Shown: in pieces, positions 17,150-25,037 of the stretch | Position numbering within the stretch: position 1 is the first letter of the stretch | How the letters are laid out: every line of letters starts with the position of its first letter | Assembly (NCBI GenBank): GCA_027491215.1 | Contig: JAIXWP010000020.1 | Location: forward strand, 1-38,544 | Reading direction: 5' to 3' | Length of the DNA stretch: 38,544 bases | Source: Flavobacteriales bacterium | GTDB lineage: Bacteria > Bacteroidota > Bacteroidia > Flavobacteriales_D > Sanyastnellaceae | Notes under the pieces: model-generated | Told to the model about the DNA's origin: nothing | Databases searched by the model: none | What the model saw: the letters and a program-made list of their open reading frames with translations, nothing else | Translations under genes and position numbers: made by a program

Positions 17150-17763
17150 GGCAATAAATTCATTAGAATAAGAAGTGCTTTAAGAATATGCTCGTAAATC
17201 TTGAGCTTTGAGTTGAGCTCCTTCAAGGTGTAAAATAATCTGGATTTTACAGTTCCTTCGCTGCATTCCATAGCTTCGCTTATTTCCTGCACGCTCATCT
17301 CTTGATAAAAGCGAAGTTCAAATGTGGTGCGTTTCACTGCGTCAAGTTCTGATAATGCTAGGGCTAAGTCTTCTTTAAACGATGCTTTATCCATTGACAC
17401 TGAAGTACTCTCCTGTTGACTTGCATTACCACTATATCTTATTTGCTCATGAGCATCTACGCGTACTTCATGCTTGGCGTATTCATTCTTACACATATTG
17501 TGAGCGATGCTGTAAAGCCAAGTTTTAAAGGATCGTTCGGGATTATACAACTCTGATTTTTGGATGATTTTTGAAAAAAGCTCTTGGGTAAAATCCTTTG
17601 CTTTTTCTCTGTCCTTCCATAGCATGCGATGAAAATAATTGAAAAGAAGTCTTGCATACCGATCATACAAGGCTTCAAATGCTTTCGCATCTTTTTCCAT
17701 TACAAGCGTCATTAAATGCTCATCCGAATGCAAATGATATGGGGACTTCTTGCTAGAGGCCAT
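17146..17763 (-). CDS. ECF-type RNA polymerase sigma-70 factor
   Basis: 205 residues. Region 2 is FEALYDRYARLLFNYFHRML with AKDFTQELFSKIIQ and SFKTWLYSIAHNMCKNEY (~28-110). Region 4 is LDAVKRTTFELRFYQEMSVQEISEAMECSEGTVKSRL (~150-190), with a helix-turn-helix in QEISEAMECSEGTVKSRL. A hydrophobic C-terminal end (LKALLILMNLLP) is unusual and might contact the membrane partner (inference). It sits in a minus-strand run with an exported hypothetical upstream (TAATG overlap) and the probable anti-sigma factor downstream (ATGA overlap). Confidence 0.92.
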   Translation of the reverse strand: MASSKKSPYHLHSDEHLMTLVMEKDAKAFEALYDRYARLLFNYFHRMLWKDREKAKDFTQELFSKIIQKSELYNPERSFKTWLYSIAHNMCKNEYAKHEVRVDAHEQIRYSGNASQQESTSVSMDKASFKEDLALALSELDAVKRTTFELRFYQEMSVQEISEAMECSEGTVKSRLFYTLKELNSKLKIYEHILKALLILMNLLP

Positions 17764-18866
17764 TATTTCAATTGCTTTTGAATGTTAATGCTTGGTGCAT
17801 ACTTCTTTGCGAGCTTATCAATTAACGGACGAACGGTCTTATTTCCACCTTCACTTATGTACATCTTTTCTAACATGAGAAGAGGAAGCAAATAGTTGGC
17901 ATTGATATCTTCGTCTATTTCGATTTGCTTTTTCTTGAACAAAGTTTCCCAATTAGATTTTAAGCTTGTTAAATGTCCAATTGGGGTTGGGCTGTATTTC
18001 AAGGCTAATCCAGTGCAGTACAAGTTATCTTTTGAGGCAGCCAATAAATTTGGCGGAAGTGTTAAACCCACATAGATCGGCATGGACGCATACTTGTTGA
18101 GAATCTGCGCTAATTGAACATTTTCTTTCGTGTGTAATTTATTTGGATATCCCAAACGATTGCTCCAGTTGGTATTGTAATCTTCATTAACAAGCCATTC
18201 CAAACAGACAATTCGAACATCTCTTCGAATCTCGAATAATTCTTGAAGTATATACAAAGGGTAGGTGTCCGCATAACCATAAGTCACAAGATTCCCGTTT
18301 TCTTCAATGCTATAAAGTACATTTTGATTGTATTCTAAAAGTGCTGCACTGATTGCTCCTGATTCGTAAAGCTTCTTTATGAATTCTTTTTTCTTCACAT
18401 CATTTCTTTCAATGATGGCTTTTGCTAACATATCATCCAAAAGTGTCACATCCGGATTGAGTTGATATGCTTTTTCTAGAAATGAAAAACCACTTTTCGT
18501 CTTACCAAGAACTTGATATTCGATGTAGTAATGCGCATAGGTGTTAGGCATTATAGTGGACACTTGCTGGCGAATACCTTCAAGTTCTTCCATTTCTGTT
18601 TTATCTAAGAATCGACTATGCTTGTCGTAATTTGAAAACTTAGCAGCATCAAAATAACTCACCCAAACAGCTTGATTGGTAGCATCTGTTTTTGTGAGTT
18701 GTTTCCAATAGTTCTTGTTATTCTTAAATGTGGAGACATCTGTAGTGTTGAGCTCTGGAGAAGGCGATGCCATTGGTATTGTGCTCACCGCTTTTTCACT
18801 GGGCGACTGACCCCAACTATTCGTGAGGACGAGGAAAAATATCGAAAGTGCAAAAAATAGTTTCAT
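17763..18866 (-). CDS. Exported hypothetical protein upstream of the sigma factor
   Basis: 367 residues from the ATG at 18866, which gives a good signal peptide (MKLFFALSIFFLVLTNSWGQ); an in-frame ATG at 18905 would put 13 polar residues before it. The mature protein looks helical and TPR-like in its middle (SGFSFLEKAYQLNPDVTLLDDML). RRDVRIVCLEWLVNEDYNTNW and YPLYILQELFEI distantly recall the C-terminal domain of large Bacteroidota DUF2723 membrane proteins; this is weak. The stop overlaps the sigma factor start by one base, so it is translationally coupled and may act in the same signalling pathway. Not assigned. Confidence 0.75.
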   Translation of the reverse strand: MKLFFALSIFFLVLTNSWGQSPSEKAVSTIPMASPSPELNTTDVSTFKNNKNYWKQLTKTDATNQAVWVSYFDAAKFSNYDKHSRFLDKTEMEELEGIRQQVSTIMPNTYAHYYIEYQVLGKTKSGFSFLEKAYQLNPDVTLLDDMLAKAIIERNDVKKKEFIKKLYESGAISAALLEYNQNVLYSIEENGNLVTYGYADTYPLYILQELFEIRRDVRIVCLEWLVNEDYNTNWSNRLGYPNKLHTKENVQLAQILNKYASMPIYVGLTLPPNLLAASKDNLYCTGLALKYSPTPIGHLTSLKSNWETLFKKKQIEIDEDINANYLLPLLMLEKMYISEGGNKTVRPLIDKLAKKYAPSINIQKQLK

Positions 18867-18911
18867 TGGAATGTGATAACATGAGGTCTTACAGACATGA
18901 ATCAATTGCGT

Positions 18912-19559
18912 TCATCGTAGTGTAATATTATTTTCTTCTAGTATCATTTTCAATTCTGCAACCATCATTGCTGTGGCTCCCCAAAGTGCATAATCATTCA
19001 CCATAAAAACGGGCACTTTCAACTTGAGTTGGTTATGCGCTAAGGTGATTTCCTTGTGCCCAATGGTTTCTGGTGAAAATAACTTTTCAAGAGGAAATGA
19101 TATAATATCTTTCACTTCATCAGCATTAGGGTTTAGTTCTGGTAAACTTGCCAAATAACCAATGTAAGGTTGTACCAAGAAATTACTGGGTGGAATATAG
19201 AGTTCAGAAAGTGCTCCAAGAATTTGAATGGTTGAAGAATCAAACCCCATCTCTTCTTCTGTTTCTCGAAGTGCAGTATGCAAATGCGTAAGATCGGATG
19301 CTTCTTTCTTTCCACCTGGAAAACTAAGTTGACCACTATGCACTCCTTGGTTGTCTGGTCGCAACATGAAGAGGGTACACAGCTCATTATTTTCGGGAAA
19401 AAGCAAACACATTACAGCGCTTTCGCGAGGCGGTACGTCAAACTGTCGAGCTTCTTTTGCGATAGGTCTATTGTAAGACATCATGCGGCCATGTGCGGCC
19501 TCACCGGGTAGTTCTCCTTGAAGGGCAAGCTTTATTCGATCTATTATTTGCGGGTCCAT
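18912..19559 (-). CDS. NUDIX hydrolase, CoA pyrophosphatase-like
   Basis: 215 residues. The UPF0035-type signature is complete: HSGQLSFPGGKKEASD followed by TALRETEEEMGF (NUDIX box ~82-106). The residues spacing GGxxxxxD-x8-RExxEExG is that of the CoA diphosphatase subgroup rather than MutT. Such enzymes cleave CoA or its thioesters to phosphopantetheine and 3',5'-ADP using Mg ions. Its start overlaps the end of aat by 16 nt in a different frame, indicating co-translation. Confidence 0.9.
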   Translation of the reverse strand: MDPQIIDRIKLALQGELPGEAAHGRMMSYNRPIAKEARQFDVPPRESAVMCLLFPENNELCTLFMLRPDNQGVHSGQLSFPGGKKEASDLTHLHTALRETEEEMGFDSSTIQILGALSELYIPPSNFLVQPYIGYLASLPELNPNADEVKDIISFPLEKLFSPETIGHKEITLAHNQLKLKVPVFMVNDYALWGATAMMVAELKMILEENNITLR

Positions 19560-20221
19560 TTGCCCTGCAAAGTAGGATATTTCAACTCAATTTCAAGTTG
19601 CTTTAAGAATTCTTCACGAGGAATGTTGATAGCACCAAGACTACCCAAATGGGGATTGAATATTTGGCAATCAATTAAGCGCCAATTCATGCTTTGAAGA
19701 AATTGACTGAATTTGATAAAACCAAATTTAGACGCATTTGGAGCTTTTGAAAACATGCTTTCTCCAAAAAAAACATGGCCGAGTGAAATGCCATAAAGTC
19801 CACCTACAAGCTCACCTTTTTGCCAAACCTCAACGCTGTGGGCCAAGCCAATTTCATGCAGTGCTGAATAGGCATCTACTACTTCATCATGAATCCACGT
19901 ATTACCTATACGACTACCGCTGCGACATCCTTCCACTACGGCTCTGAATGACTTATCCATGCTCCATTTGTAATCTCCGCGATTGATGATATTGCGCATC
20001 GATTTGGAGATTTTTACCTGATCTGCATAAACGATACATCGCTCTGCTGGACTCCACCATAGAATTTCTTCGGGATCATCATACCAAGGAAAAATACCGT
20101 GTGAGTAGGCCGTGAGTAATCGCTCAGGTTTTAAATCACCCCCAACTGCCATCACATCGGAATCCGACTCCCCATGGGGTGGAAACCAAATCTCTTCTTC
20201 ATCTAATTGATATACGGGCAT
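19544..20221 (-). CDS. aat: Leucyl/phenylalanyl-tRNA--protein transferase
   Basis: 225 residues. Family motifs are continuous: FPPHGESD, DGL-like VMAVGGDLKPERLLTAY, SHGIFPWYDDPEEILWWSP, RIGNTWIHDEVVDAYSALHE, GLAHSVEVW, LVGGLYGISLGHVFFGESMFS and LIDCQIFNPHLGSLGA. It adds Leu or Phe to N-terminal Lys or Arg of proteins, marking them for ClpS/ClpAP degradation (N-end rule). No clpS or clpA gene is nearby. First gene of the run to the sigma factor; a -7 box lies upstream. Confidence 0.96.
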   Translation of the reverse strand: MPVYQLDEEEIWFPPHGESDSDVMAVGGDLKPERLLTAYSHGIFPWYDDPEEILWWSPAERCIVYADQVKISKSMRNIINRGDYKWSMDKSFRAVVEGCRSGSRIGNTWIHDEVVDAYSALHEIGLAHSVEVWQKGELVGGLYGISLGHVFFGESMFSKAPNASKFGFIKFSQFLQSMNWRLIDCQIFNPHLGSLGAINIPREEFLKQLEIELKYPTLQGKWTRK

Positions 20222-20240
20222 TCACTCTCTAAATATGATT

Positions 20241-20248
20241 CAAAATTA
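20241..20248 (-). promoter_or_regulatory. -7 promoter box for the aat-NUDIX-sigma run
   Basis: Minus-strand TAATTTTG, exact TAnnTTTG, 19 nt before the aat ATG. A TTTG lies 16 nt further upstream, slightly closer than the usual 19-21. Confidence 0.55.
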
Positions 20249-20272
20249 GTATGAAAATGTTCAACAAAACTA

Positions 20273-21364
20273 TTAGAATGATTCACCAACTGTTAAATAA
20301 AAACCATAAGTATTTTTCCCAAAAGCCGCGTCCAGTCGGATGTTGATTTTTTTCTCGGGGTCAAATGCAAATCGAATTCCGCCGCCAAATGCAAATTTTG
20401 TGTAGGCAAAATTGAAGTCAGACCATTCATGCTCCACTAGGGCACTGCTCGCAAATAATACATACCCCCATCTACGTGAAAGAAAATGGCGCCATTCTGT
20501 TTGAGCCAGTAATAGCTGATGATCGCGATACCTGCCATCGATGTAGCCTCTCATTCTTTTCGGCCCTCCGATACCTGTCATTTGAAAGAATGGAACATTG
20601 CCTTGCATGAAATCACCAAAGAGCTGAGAAGCTAATGTCATATTTTTTCCAAAAGGCTGAAAATATCTATAGTCAAAACGATAACGAGAAAAGTTATAGT
20701 TACTAGCAAATACCTCGTCTTGGTTGTGATAAACTAATTCTAGGTAATGACCTTTTCTAGAAAAATAAACGTTGTCTCGCTTGTCGAAATTAAAAACTAT
20801 ACCTGGACCGCTCGATCTGCCTCCACCTGAACCAGCAATAATTCCTTTCGCTAATGTGCCGTCTTCTTGATAACGATAAATGCTAAAATCATCATACCAC
20901 CATCGAGCACCCGCAAATACATTTGGAATGATTTTTCTCAAATAATTTATACGAAATCGAGGATAACGGACACTATACGATTCTTCGAAATCTTGTGATA
21001 TCTCTTGTGTGCCGAAGAAATAATAGAGGTAGTCATAATATCCTATTTCTCCAGATAATTGGTTTTTTCTTTCTCGCCAATATGCATCAAAAGGCAAATA
21101 GATAAGAATTTGCTTGTTTTGAGTATATGCTCCTCCGAATTGAATTTGTGTAGGAGGTGAGATTGTATCCTTTTTGTTGAATCTAAAGTTGTAGGATGTT
21201 GCCAAACCCGCGCCATAGCGCGTTTCAGGTAGGTAAAACACTAATGGATAAGCCAAGAAAGTATTCTTAAGCGTATCTTTTTCTTGAGCAGATATCTTTG
21301 AAAGTCCACTCAAAAAAAATGTACCAGCAAGTAGCAGAACCTTTAGTGAGGAGAGGAGTTTCAT
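20273..21364 (-). CDS. BamA/TamA-like (Omp85 superfamily) outer membrane barrel without POTRA domains
   Basis: 363 residues. A signal peptide occupies ~1-26 (LLLAGTFFLSGLSKISAQ). The rest is amphipathic beta strands rich in Tyr, Phe and Arg. The Omp85 surface-antigen motif is visible as GGPKRMRGYIDGRYRDHQ (the RGY loop) followed by LAQTEWRHFLSRRWGYVLF, and the protein ends in TVGESF with a terminal Phe, the Bam recognition signal. There is no room for POTRA domains, so it is the short barrel-only type rather than BamA itself. Function could be export of a small partner or a patatin-like passenger; none is seen. Confidence 0.85.
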   Translation of the reverse strand: MKLLSSLKVLLLAGTFFLSGLSKISAQEKDTLKNTFLAYPLVFYLPETRYGAGLATSYNFRFNKKDTISPPTQIQFGGAYTQNKQILIYLPFDAYWRERKNQLSGEIGYYDYLYYFFGTQEISQDFEESYSVRYPRFRINYLRKIIPNVFAGARWWYDDFSIYRYQEDGTLAKGIIAGSGGGRSSGPGIVFNFDKRDNVYFSRKGHYLELVYHNQDEVFASNYNFSRYRFDYRYFQPFGKNMTLASQLFGDFMQGNVPFFQMTGIGGPKRMRGYIDGRYRDHQLLLAQTEWRHFLSRRWGYVLFASSALVEHEWSDFNFAYTKFAFGGGIRFAFDPEKKINIRLDAAFGKNTYGFYLTVGESF

Positions 21365-21395
21365 TTCTGAAAGGTAATCGCGATTTCATTCAAAA

Positions 21396-22148
21396 ATGTG
21401 CATATTGCATTGCTTTTTCAACCATATTGATTTGAGAAAAATTATTACTTACATCCAGGCTTTCCTTATTGTTTTATGGACAGCCTTCTGCGGACTACTT
21501 GGGCTTCTTCTTCTTCTGTTAACCTGGAATCAAATCTGGGTGATGAAAATTATGTCGCACTATATCTGGAGCACTGTCATTTGCCTTGTTTCTGGAGTGC
21601 GCGTTAAAGCTACCGGTTTAGAAAATATCGATAGAAGAGGAAGTTATATTTATGTAGCCAATCATTCATCTCTTTTCGATATAGTAGCTGTCTGTCGTGC
21701 CTCTAATGTTCCTATGTTTTATATCGCAAAAAAGGAACTAAAGAAAATTCCAATCATGGGGCATTTCATGACCGCTGTAGGAATGATTTTCGTGGATAGA
21801 AAAGATCGTGAAAGTGCTATGAAAAGCATGCGTATGGCTGGTGAAAAAATTAGAGGCGGGAAAAATGTAATAGCTTTTCCTGAAGGGACGAGATCTAAAG
21901 ATGGAAATGTGCAAGTGTTTAAGCGAGGATCATTTGTAATTGCAAAAGAAAGTAGAGTAGGAGTTTCTCCTATTGCTATTAAAAATGCTATCAATATTTT
22001 GCGCTCTGGTTCTTCTGATCTTCGCTCTGGAACCATCCTCGTTCATTTCGAAAAGCCAATTCAACCAGAGACTTTCGCAAGCAAATCAGAAGAAGAAATA
22101 GCCAATATCTGCAGAGATGTTATTGTGAATCGCATCTCCCAGATGTGA
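21396..22148 (+). CDS. plsC: 1-acyl-sn-glycerol-3-phosphate acyltransferase
   Basis: 250 residues. The PlsC/LPLAT HX4D catalytic motif is NHSSLFD (H90, D95), and FPEGTRSKDG at 161-170 is the glycerol-phosphate-binding motif. Hydrophobic segments at ~16-50 anchor it to the inner membrane. It acylates lysophosphatidic acid to phosphatidic acid. Start uncertain: the ATG at 21396 adds MCILHCFFNHID before LRKIITYI, whose TTG at 21432 is an alternative. The stop directly abuts the stop of the converging DnaJ-domain gene. Confidence 0.93.
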   Translation: MCILHCFFNHIDLRKIITYIQAFLIVLWTAFCGLLGLLLLLLTWNQIWVMKIMSHYIWSTVICLVSGVRVKATGLENIDRRGSYIYVANHSSLFDIVAVCRASNVPMFYIAKKELKKIPIMGHFMTAVGMIFVDRKDRESAMKSMRMAGEKIRGGKNVIAFPEGTRSKDGNVQVFKRGSFVIAKESRVGVSPIAIKNAINILRSGSSDLRSGTILVHFEKPIQPETFASKSEEEIANICRDVIVNRISQM

Positions 22149-22922
22149 TTATTTTATACCTCGCTCTTTCTTTATTTGGTCATAAGCTTCTTGAACTGAA
22201 CGGAATTTTTCAGCTGCAGCCTTCTCATGTTGCTCACCCAATCCACGAACTTTATCAGGGTGATATTTCATGGCCATTTTACGAAACGACTTCTTCACTT
22301 CTTCATCCGTTGCTGTTTCGTCAATCTCTAAAATCTTGAAAGCACTAGCGCTATCTTTATAGAACATCGCTTTAATGGATTCGTAGTCCTTGGGTGATAT
22401 ACCTAGATAAGTAGCGATTTGCTCAATCAGAAAAACCTCTTTTTTATCTACTGTTCCATCAGAAGAAGCAATTCCAAATAAGTAGTGCAATAATTGCAAG
22501 CGCATGGGGTGTTCCATATAATATCTGATCTGCTCACAAACATCTTTTACAGGAATGTCCTTATTCAAAATTTCCTTAAGAAGGGCAATCTGTTGAGCTG
22601 CCGCGGCCTCTCCGAATTGACGCTTAAAAAATTCACGAATGAAATCGAGTTCACTTTTCAGCTGACGCCCATCTGCTTTCATTACTGCAGCTGAAAGGAC
22701 AAGAAGGGCACTTGAGAAGTCACCTGGCTGAGTGTGGTGACGTTGATTCTGATAGCGTCGATCGTATCGAGGATCGTAACCTCTTCCTGTGCGAGGATTT
22801 CCTTTTTCAACAGACAGTGAATTGTCTGCAACCATAGCACCGATCGCAAATCCAAGAATACCGCCGATAGGTCCACCAACTGCCCATCCGAGAGCGCCGC
22901 CTATCCATTTTCCAAAACTCAT
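22149..22922 (-). CDS. TerB and J-domain co-chaperone (DjlA-like)
   Basis: 257 residues. N-terminal glycine-zipper-like hydrophobic segment (GGALGWAVGGPIGGILGFAIGAMV, ~8-31) may associate with membrane. A TerB-like helical domain spans ~65-180 (LLVLSAAVMKADGRQLKSEL, YLFGIASSDGTVDKKE), and a C-terminal J-domain spans ~190-257 with the HPD motif at 221-223 (KYHPDK), which stimulates DnaK ATPase activity. The order matches the DjlA type. It belongs to a minus-strand cluster with the lemA operon and htpG, a chaperone/envelope-stress neighbourhood. Confidence 0.9.
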   Translation of the reverse strand: MSFGKWIGGALGWAVGGPIGGILGFAIGAMVADNSLSVEKGNPRTGRGYDPRYDRRYQNQRHHTQPGDFSSALLVLSAAVMKADGRQLKSELDFIREFFKRQFGEAAAAQQIALLKEILNKDIPVKDVCEQIRYYMEHPMRLQLLHYLFGIASSDGTVDKKEVFLIEQIATYLGISPKDYESIKAMFYKDSASAFKILEIDETATDEEVKKSFRKMAMKYHPDKVRGLGEQHEKAAAEKFRSVQEAYDQIKKERGIK

Positions 22923-22954
22923 AATATTATTTTAGATGAAAATAAAATTCAATT

Positions 22955-23782
22955 TTACCAAGAACCTCCTGCACCTCCACCACCAAAACTTCCACCGCCG
23001 AATCCACCAAAGCCGCCGCCACCGCCACCGCCGCCGCCGAATCCACCTCCGCCACCGAAGAAACCTCCACCGCCACCACGATTGTTGTGTCGAGAAATCT
23101 CATTCAATAAGGCCCATGCAGCCCAGAATCCAATATTGTTTACACGAGCATAATTCTTTGCTTGGCGATATTTAATCACCATAATTAAGCCGATAAAGAA
23201 CAATGCGAAGATGACTATTCCTAGGATATTTTTCTTTTCTTTCTTAGCCGGCGTTCCTCGATACTGTGCAATGTTATATTCTCCTTTTGCAAGTGAGAAC
23301 AAGACATTCAACCCGTTGTCAATTCCCTGGTAATAGTTTTTCTGTTTGAAAGCTGGAATCAATTCTCGATCAACAATCAAAAATGTGCTTCCATCGGGAA
23401 TAGCTCCTTCAAGCCCTCGTCCAATTGCAATGTAGGCTTCACCTTTTTCTGAAGGTGTTTTAGGTTTTACCAAAATCACTATACCGTTATCTTCTTTCGC
23501 CTGCCCAACTTGCCAAGTATCACCAAGCTCGATGGCATAGTCTGCTTTATCATAGCCACACAAATCAGGAACGATAACTACTACAATTTGATTGCTGGTT
23601 TCTTTTTCAAATGCAACGAGCTTGGATTCTAAAGTTGACTTTTCTGTACTGCTTAGAACACCCGATTGGTCATAAACCAACTCCAATTTTTTTTCAGGAA
23701 AACATTTCTCAATTTGACTAAATGATGAATGAGTCAGAAAAAGCAATATGAGAATTGGAATAACTCGGAGAAAATTTTTCAT
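22955..23782 (-). CDS. TPM-domain protein with membrane helix and Gly-rich tail (YgcG-like)
   Basis: 275 residues. Signal peptide at ~1-22 (ILILLFLTHSSFSQ). A TPM domain lies at ~30-170 (VYDQSGVLSSTEKSTLESKL, VVIVPDLCGYDKADYAIELGDTWQVGQAKEDNGIVILV, AIGRGLEGAIPD). A transmembrane helix is at ~190-208 (ILGIVIFALFFIGLIMV), followed by a tail of long Gly/Phe runs ending in GGAGGSW. This domain order is typical of YgcG-type envelope proteins found beside lemA. Its ATG overlaps the end of the upstream TPM gene by 4 nt. Exact function unknown. Confidence 0.88.
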   Translation of the reverse strand: MKNFLRVIPILILLFLTHSSFSQIEKCFPEKKLELVYDQSGVLSSTEKSTLESKLVAFEKETSNQIVVVIVPDLCGYDKADYAIELGDTWQVGQAKEDNGIVILVKPKTPSEKGEAYIAIGRGLEGAIPDGSTFLIVDRELIPAFKQKNYYQGIDNGLNVLFSLAKGEYNIAQYRGTPAKKEKKNILGIVIFALFFIGLIMVIKYRQAKNYARVNNIGFWAAWALLNEISRHNNRGGGGGFFGGGGGFGGGGGGGGGFGGFGGGSFGGGGAGGSW

Positions 23783-24222
23783 TGTTGTTCTCCTATTGAT
23801 ATATCATTCGAGAGTTCATTTTTATCCTCCTCATGATAAGGAAAATAGCGTTTGAGTTGTTCTCCAGCTTCCATAATACCATTGCACAAAGCGAGTGAAT
23901 AGTCTCCTTTAGTGAGGTGCGTAATGACATGATTTCTTGTGCTATTCCAGAAATCGCTTCCAACCTTGTGATGAATTCCTTCATCTCCAATAATTGCAAA
24001 CTTTCTGTCAGAAATAGCTACATAAAAGAGCACCCCATTGCGATCTTTGGTTTCGTGCATTTTGAGTTTTTCAAAAATGTACCAAGCCCTTTCGATAGGG
24101 TCAATCGAACATTCGTCTTCGAAATGTACACGAATCTCACCAGAGGTATTTAGCTCTGCTAAACGAATCGATTCGGAAATTTCTTCCCGAATCGATTCAG
24201 TTATCACTTGATTTGCTGTCAA
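23779..24222 (-). CDS. Second TPM-domain protein
   Basis: 147 residues, a TPM domain without signal peptide (TSGEIRVHFEDECSIDPIERAWYIFEKLKMHETKDRNGVLFYV; DEGIHHKVGSDFW; GDYSLALCNGIMEAGEQLKRYFP). Lies between lemA (4-nt gap) and the Gly-rich TPM gene (4-nt overlap), forming a tight three-gene operon common in Bacteroidota. Lacking an export signal, it would act in the cytosol or be delivered otherwise (inference). Confidence 0.87.
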   Translation of the reverse strand: MTANQVITESIREEISESIRLAELNTSGEIRVHFEDECSIDPIERAWYIFEKLKMHETKDRNGVLFYVAISDRKFAIIGDEGIHHKVGSDFWNSTRNHVITHLTKGDYSLALCNGIMEAGEQLKRYFPYHEEDKNELSNDISIGEQQ

Positions 24223-24225
24223 TTT

Positions 24226-24816
24226 TTATTTCTTGTTAAAGTCTACCTTAGGTGCGTTTTCACTGCCTGGCTGTGCTTCAAACATGTCACGTTTTTTGAA
24301 ATTATCCTCGTCTGAAGCAACAAGAGATAATGCCTTGCTTCTCCAGAATCCTCTCACGTAAGTATTGAATTCCTTCACGCCTTCGTTATAATCTGAACGA
24401 GATTTCTTAATTCTATTTTCAGTTCCTTCCAAAGAAGCTTGAAGCATTTGGAAGTTTTCTGTAGATCGAATCTCTGGATATCTTTCAAAAAGAATACTGA
24501 TCGAACGGTTTAATACTGCGGCTTGTTTATCCAATTCTGCCGGAGTAGTTGCAGCGCTGATTCCTGATCTTGCTTGTGTAACTTGTGTGAGAATTTCTTT
24601 TTCATTTTCCGCAGCACCCTGTACGGTTGATACTAAGTTAGGGATGAGGTCTGCTCTACGCTGATAATCACTTTGAACATCTGCCCACATTTGGTCTACT
24701 TTTTCTTGACGAGTCACAGCTCCATCATAGATGCTTGTACCATAAAAATAGAATAGAACAAATCCACCCACAACTAGGGCAAAAAGTAATGCAACGGCAA
24801 TAAGAATTTTTTTCAT
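24226..24816 (-). CDS. lemA: LemA family protein
   Basis: 196 residues from the ATG at 24816; a TTG at 24825 (MIIMKK) is not needed. One N-terminal membrane helix (ILIAVALLFALVVGGFVLFYFYG) is followed by the LemA coiled-coil domain: DQMWADVQSDYQRRADLIPNLV, GAAENEKEILTQVTQARSGI, YPEIRSTENFQMLQASLEGTENRI and YNEGVKEFNTYVRGFW. LemA proteins are inner-membrane proteins of unclear biochemical role, typically encoded next to TPM proteins. First gene of the operon, downstream of a sigma-54-like element at 24865-24879. Confidence 0.93.
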   Translation of the reverse strand: MKKILIAVALLFALVVGGFVLFYFYGTSIYDGAVTRQEKVDQMWADVQSDYQRRADLIPNLVSTVQGAAENEKEILTQVTQARSGISAATTPAELDKQAAVLNRSISILFERYPEIRSTENFQMLQASLEGTENRIKKSRSDYNEGVKEFNTYVRGFWRSKALSLVASDEDNFKKRDMFEAQPGSENAPKVDFNKK

Positions 24817-24864
24817 GATGATCAATTTGATCTTGTAAATATGGAATTTTTTCGGTTCGCTTTG

Positions 24865-24879
24865 TCAATACGAGTGCCA
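24865..24879 (-). promoter_or_regulatory. Sigma-54-like promoter element upstream of lemA
   Basis: Minus strand TGGCAC-TCGTA-TTGA, matching the sigma-54 -24/-12 consensus TGGCAC-N5-TTGC except for the last base. The predicted start is about 24853, giving a ~37-nt leader to the lemA ATG. Two further copies of the pattern lie upstream of htpG and between mtaB and htpG; I saw none inside genes. Confidence 0.5.
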
Positions 24880-24969
24880 TATATCGCTTTTATGACAATA
24901 TGACAATTAAATAGTAGAACTTCGTTGATTAAACTAATTATATATGACACTAATGTAATAGCGATATAT
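24879..24969. repeat. Upstream repeats of the lemA promoter
   Basis: A perfect 10-bp inverted repeat ATATATCGCT (24879-24888) / AGCGATATAT (24960-24969) spans 71 nt, and a tandem ATGACAATATGACAAT (24892-24907) lies inside it. The block sits ~10-100 nt upstream of the sigma-54-like element, where enhancer-binding activators normally bind. AT-rich composition lowers the significance. Confidence 0.4.
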
Positions 24970-25002
24970 ACACCGAAATGAGTTGATTGAAAAAATTCAG
25001 AA

Positions 25003-25036
25003 AAAAAAATCCCTCGGCATACCGAGGGATTTTTTT
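25003..25036 (-). terminator. Terminator of htpG
   Basis: Perfect 15-bp inverted repeat (25003-25017 with 25022-25036) with loop CATA: an 8-bp GC-rich core flanked by seven A and seven T. It begins 1 nt after the htpG stop (minus strand) and also separates htpG from the lemA promoter region. Confidence 0.92.
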
Positions 25037-25037
25037 A

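Noticed and set aside
22936-23175. Plus-strand His/Arg-rich open frame
   Set aside because: It is the antisense of the Gly-rich tail (GGN codons) of the TPM protein; no promoter or start support.
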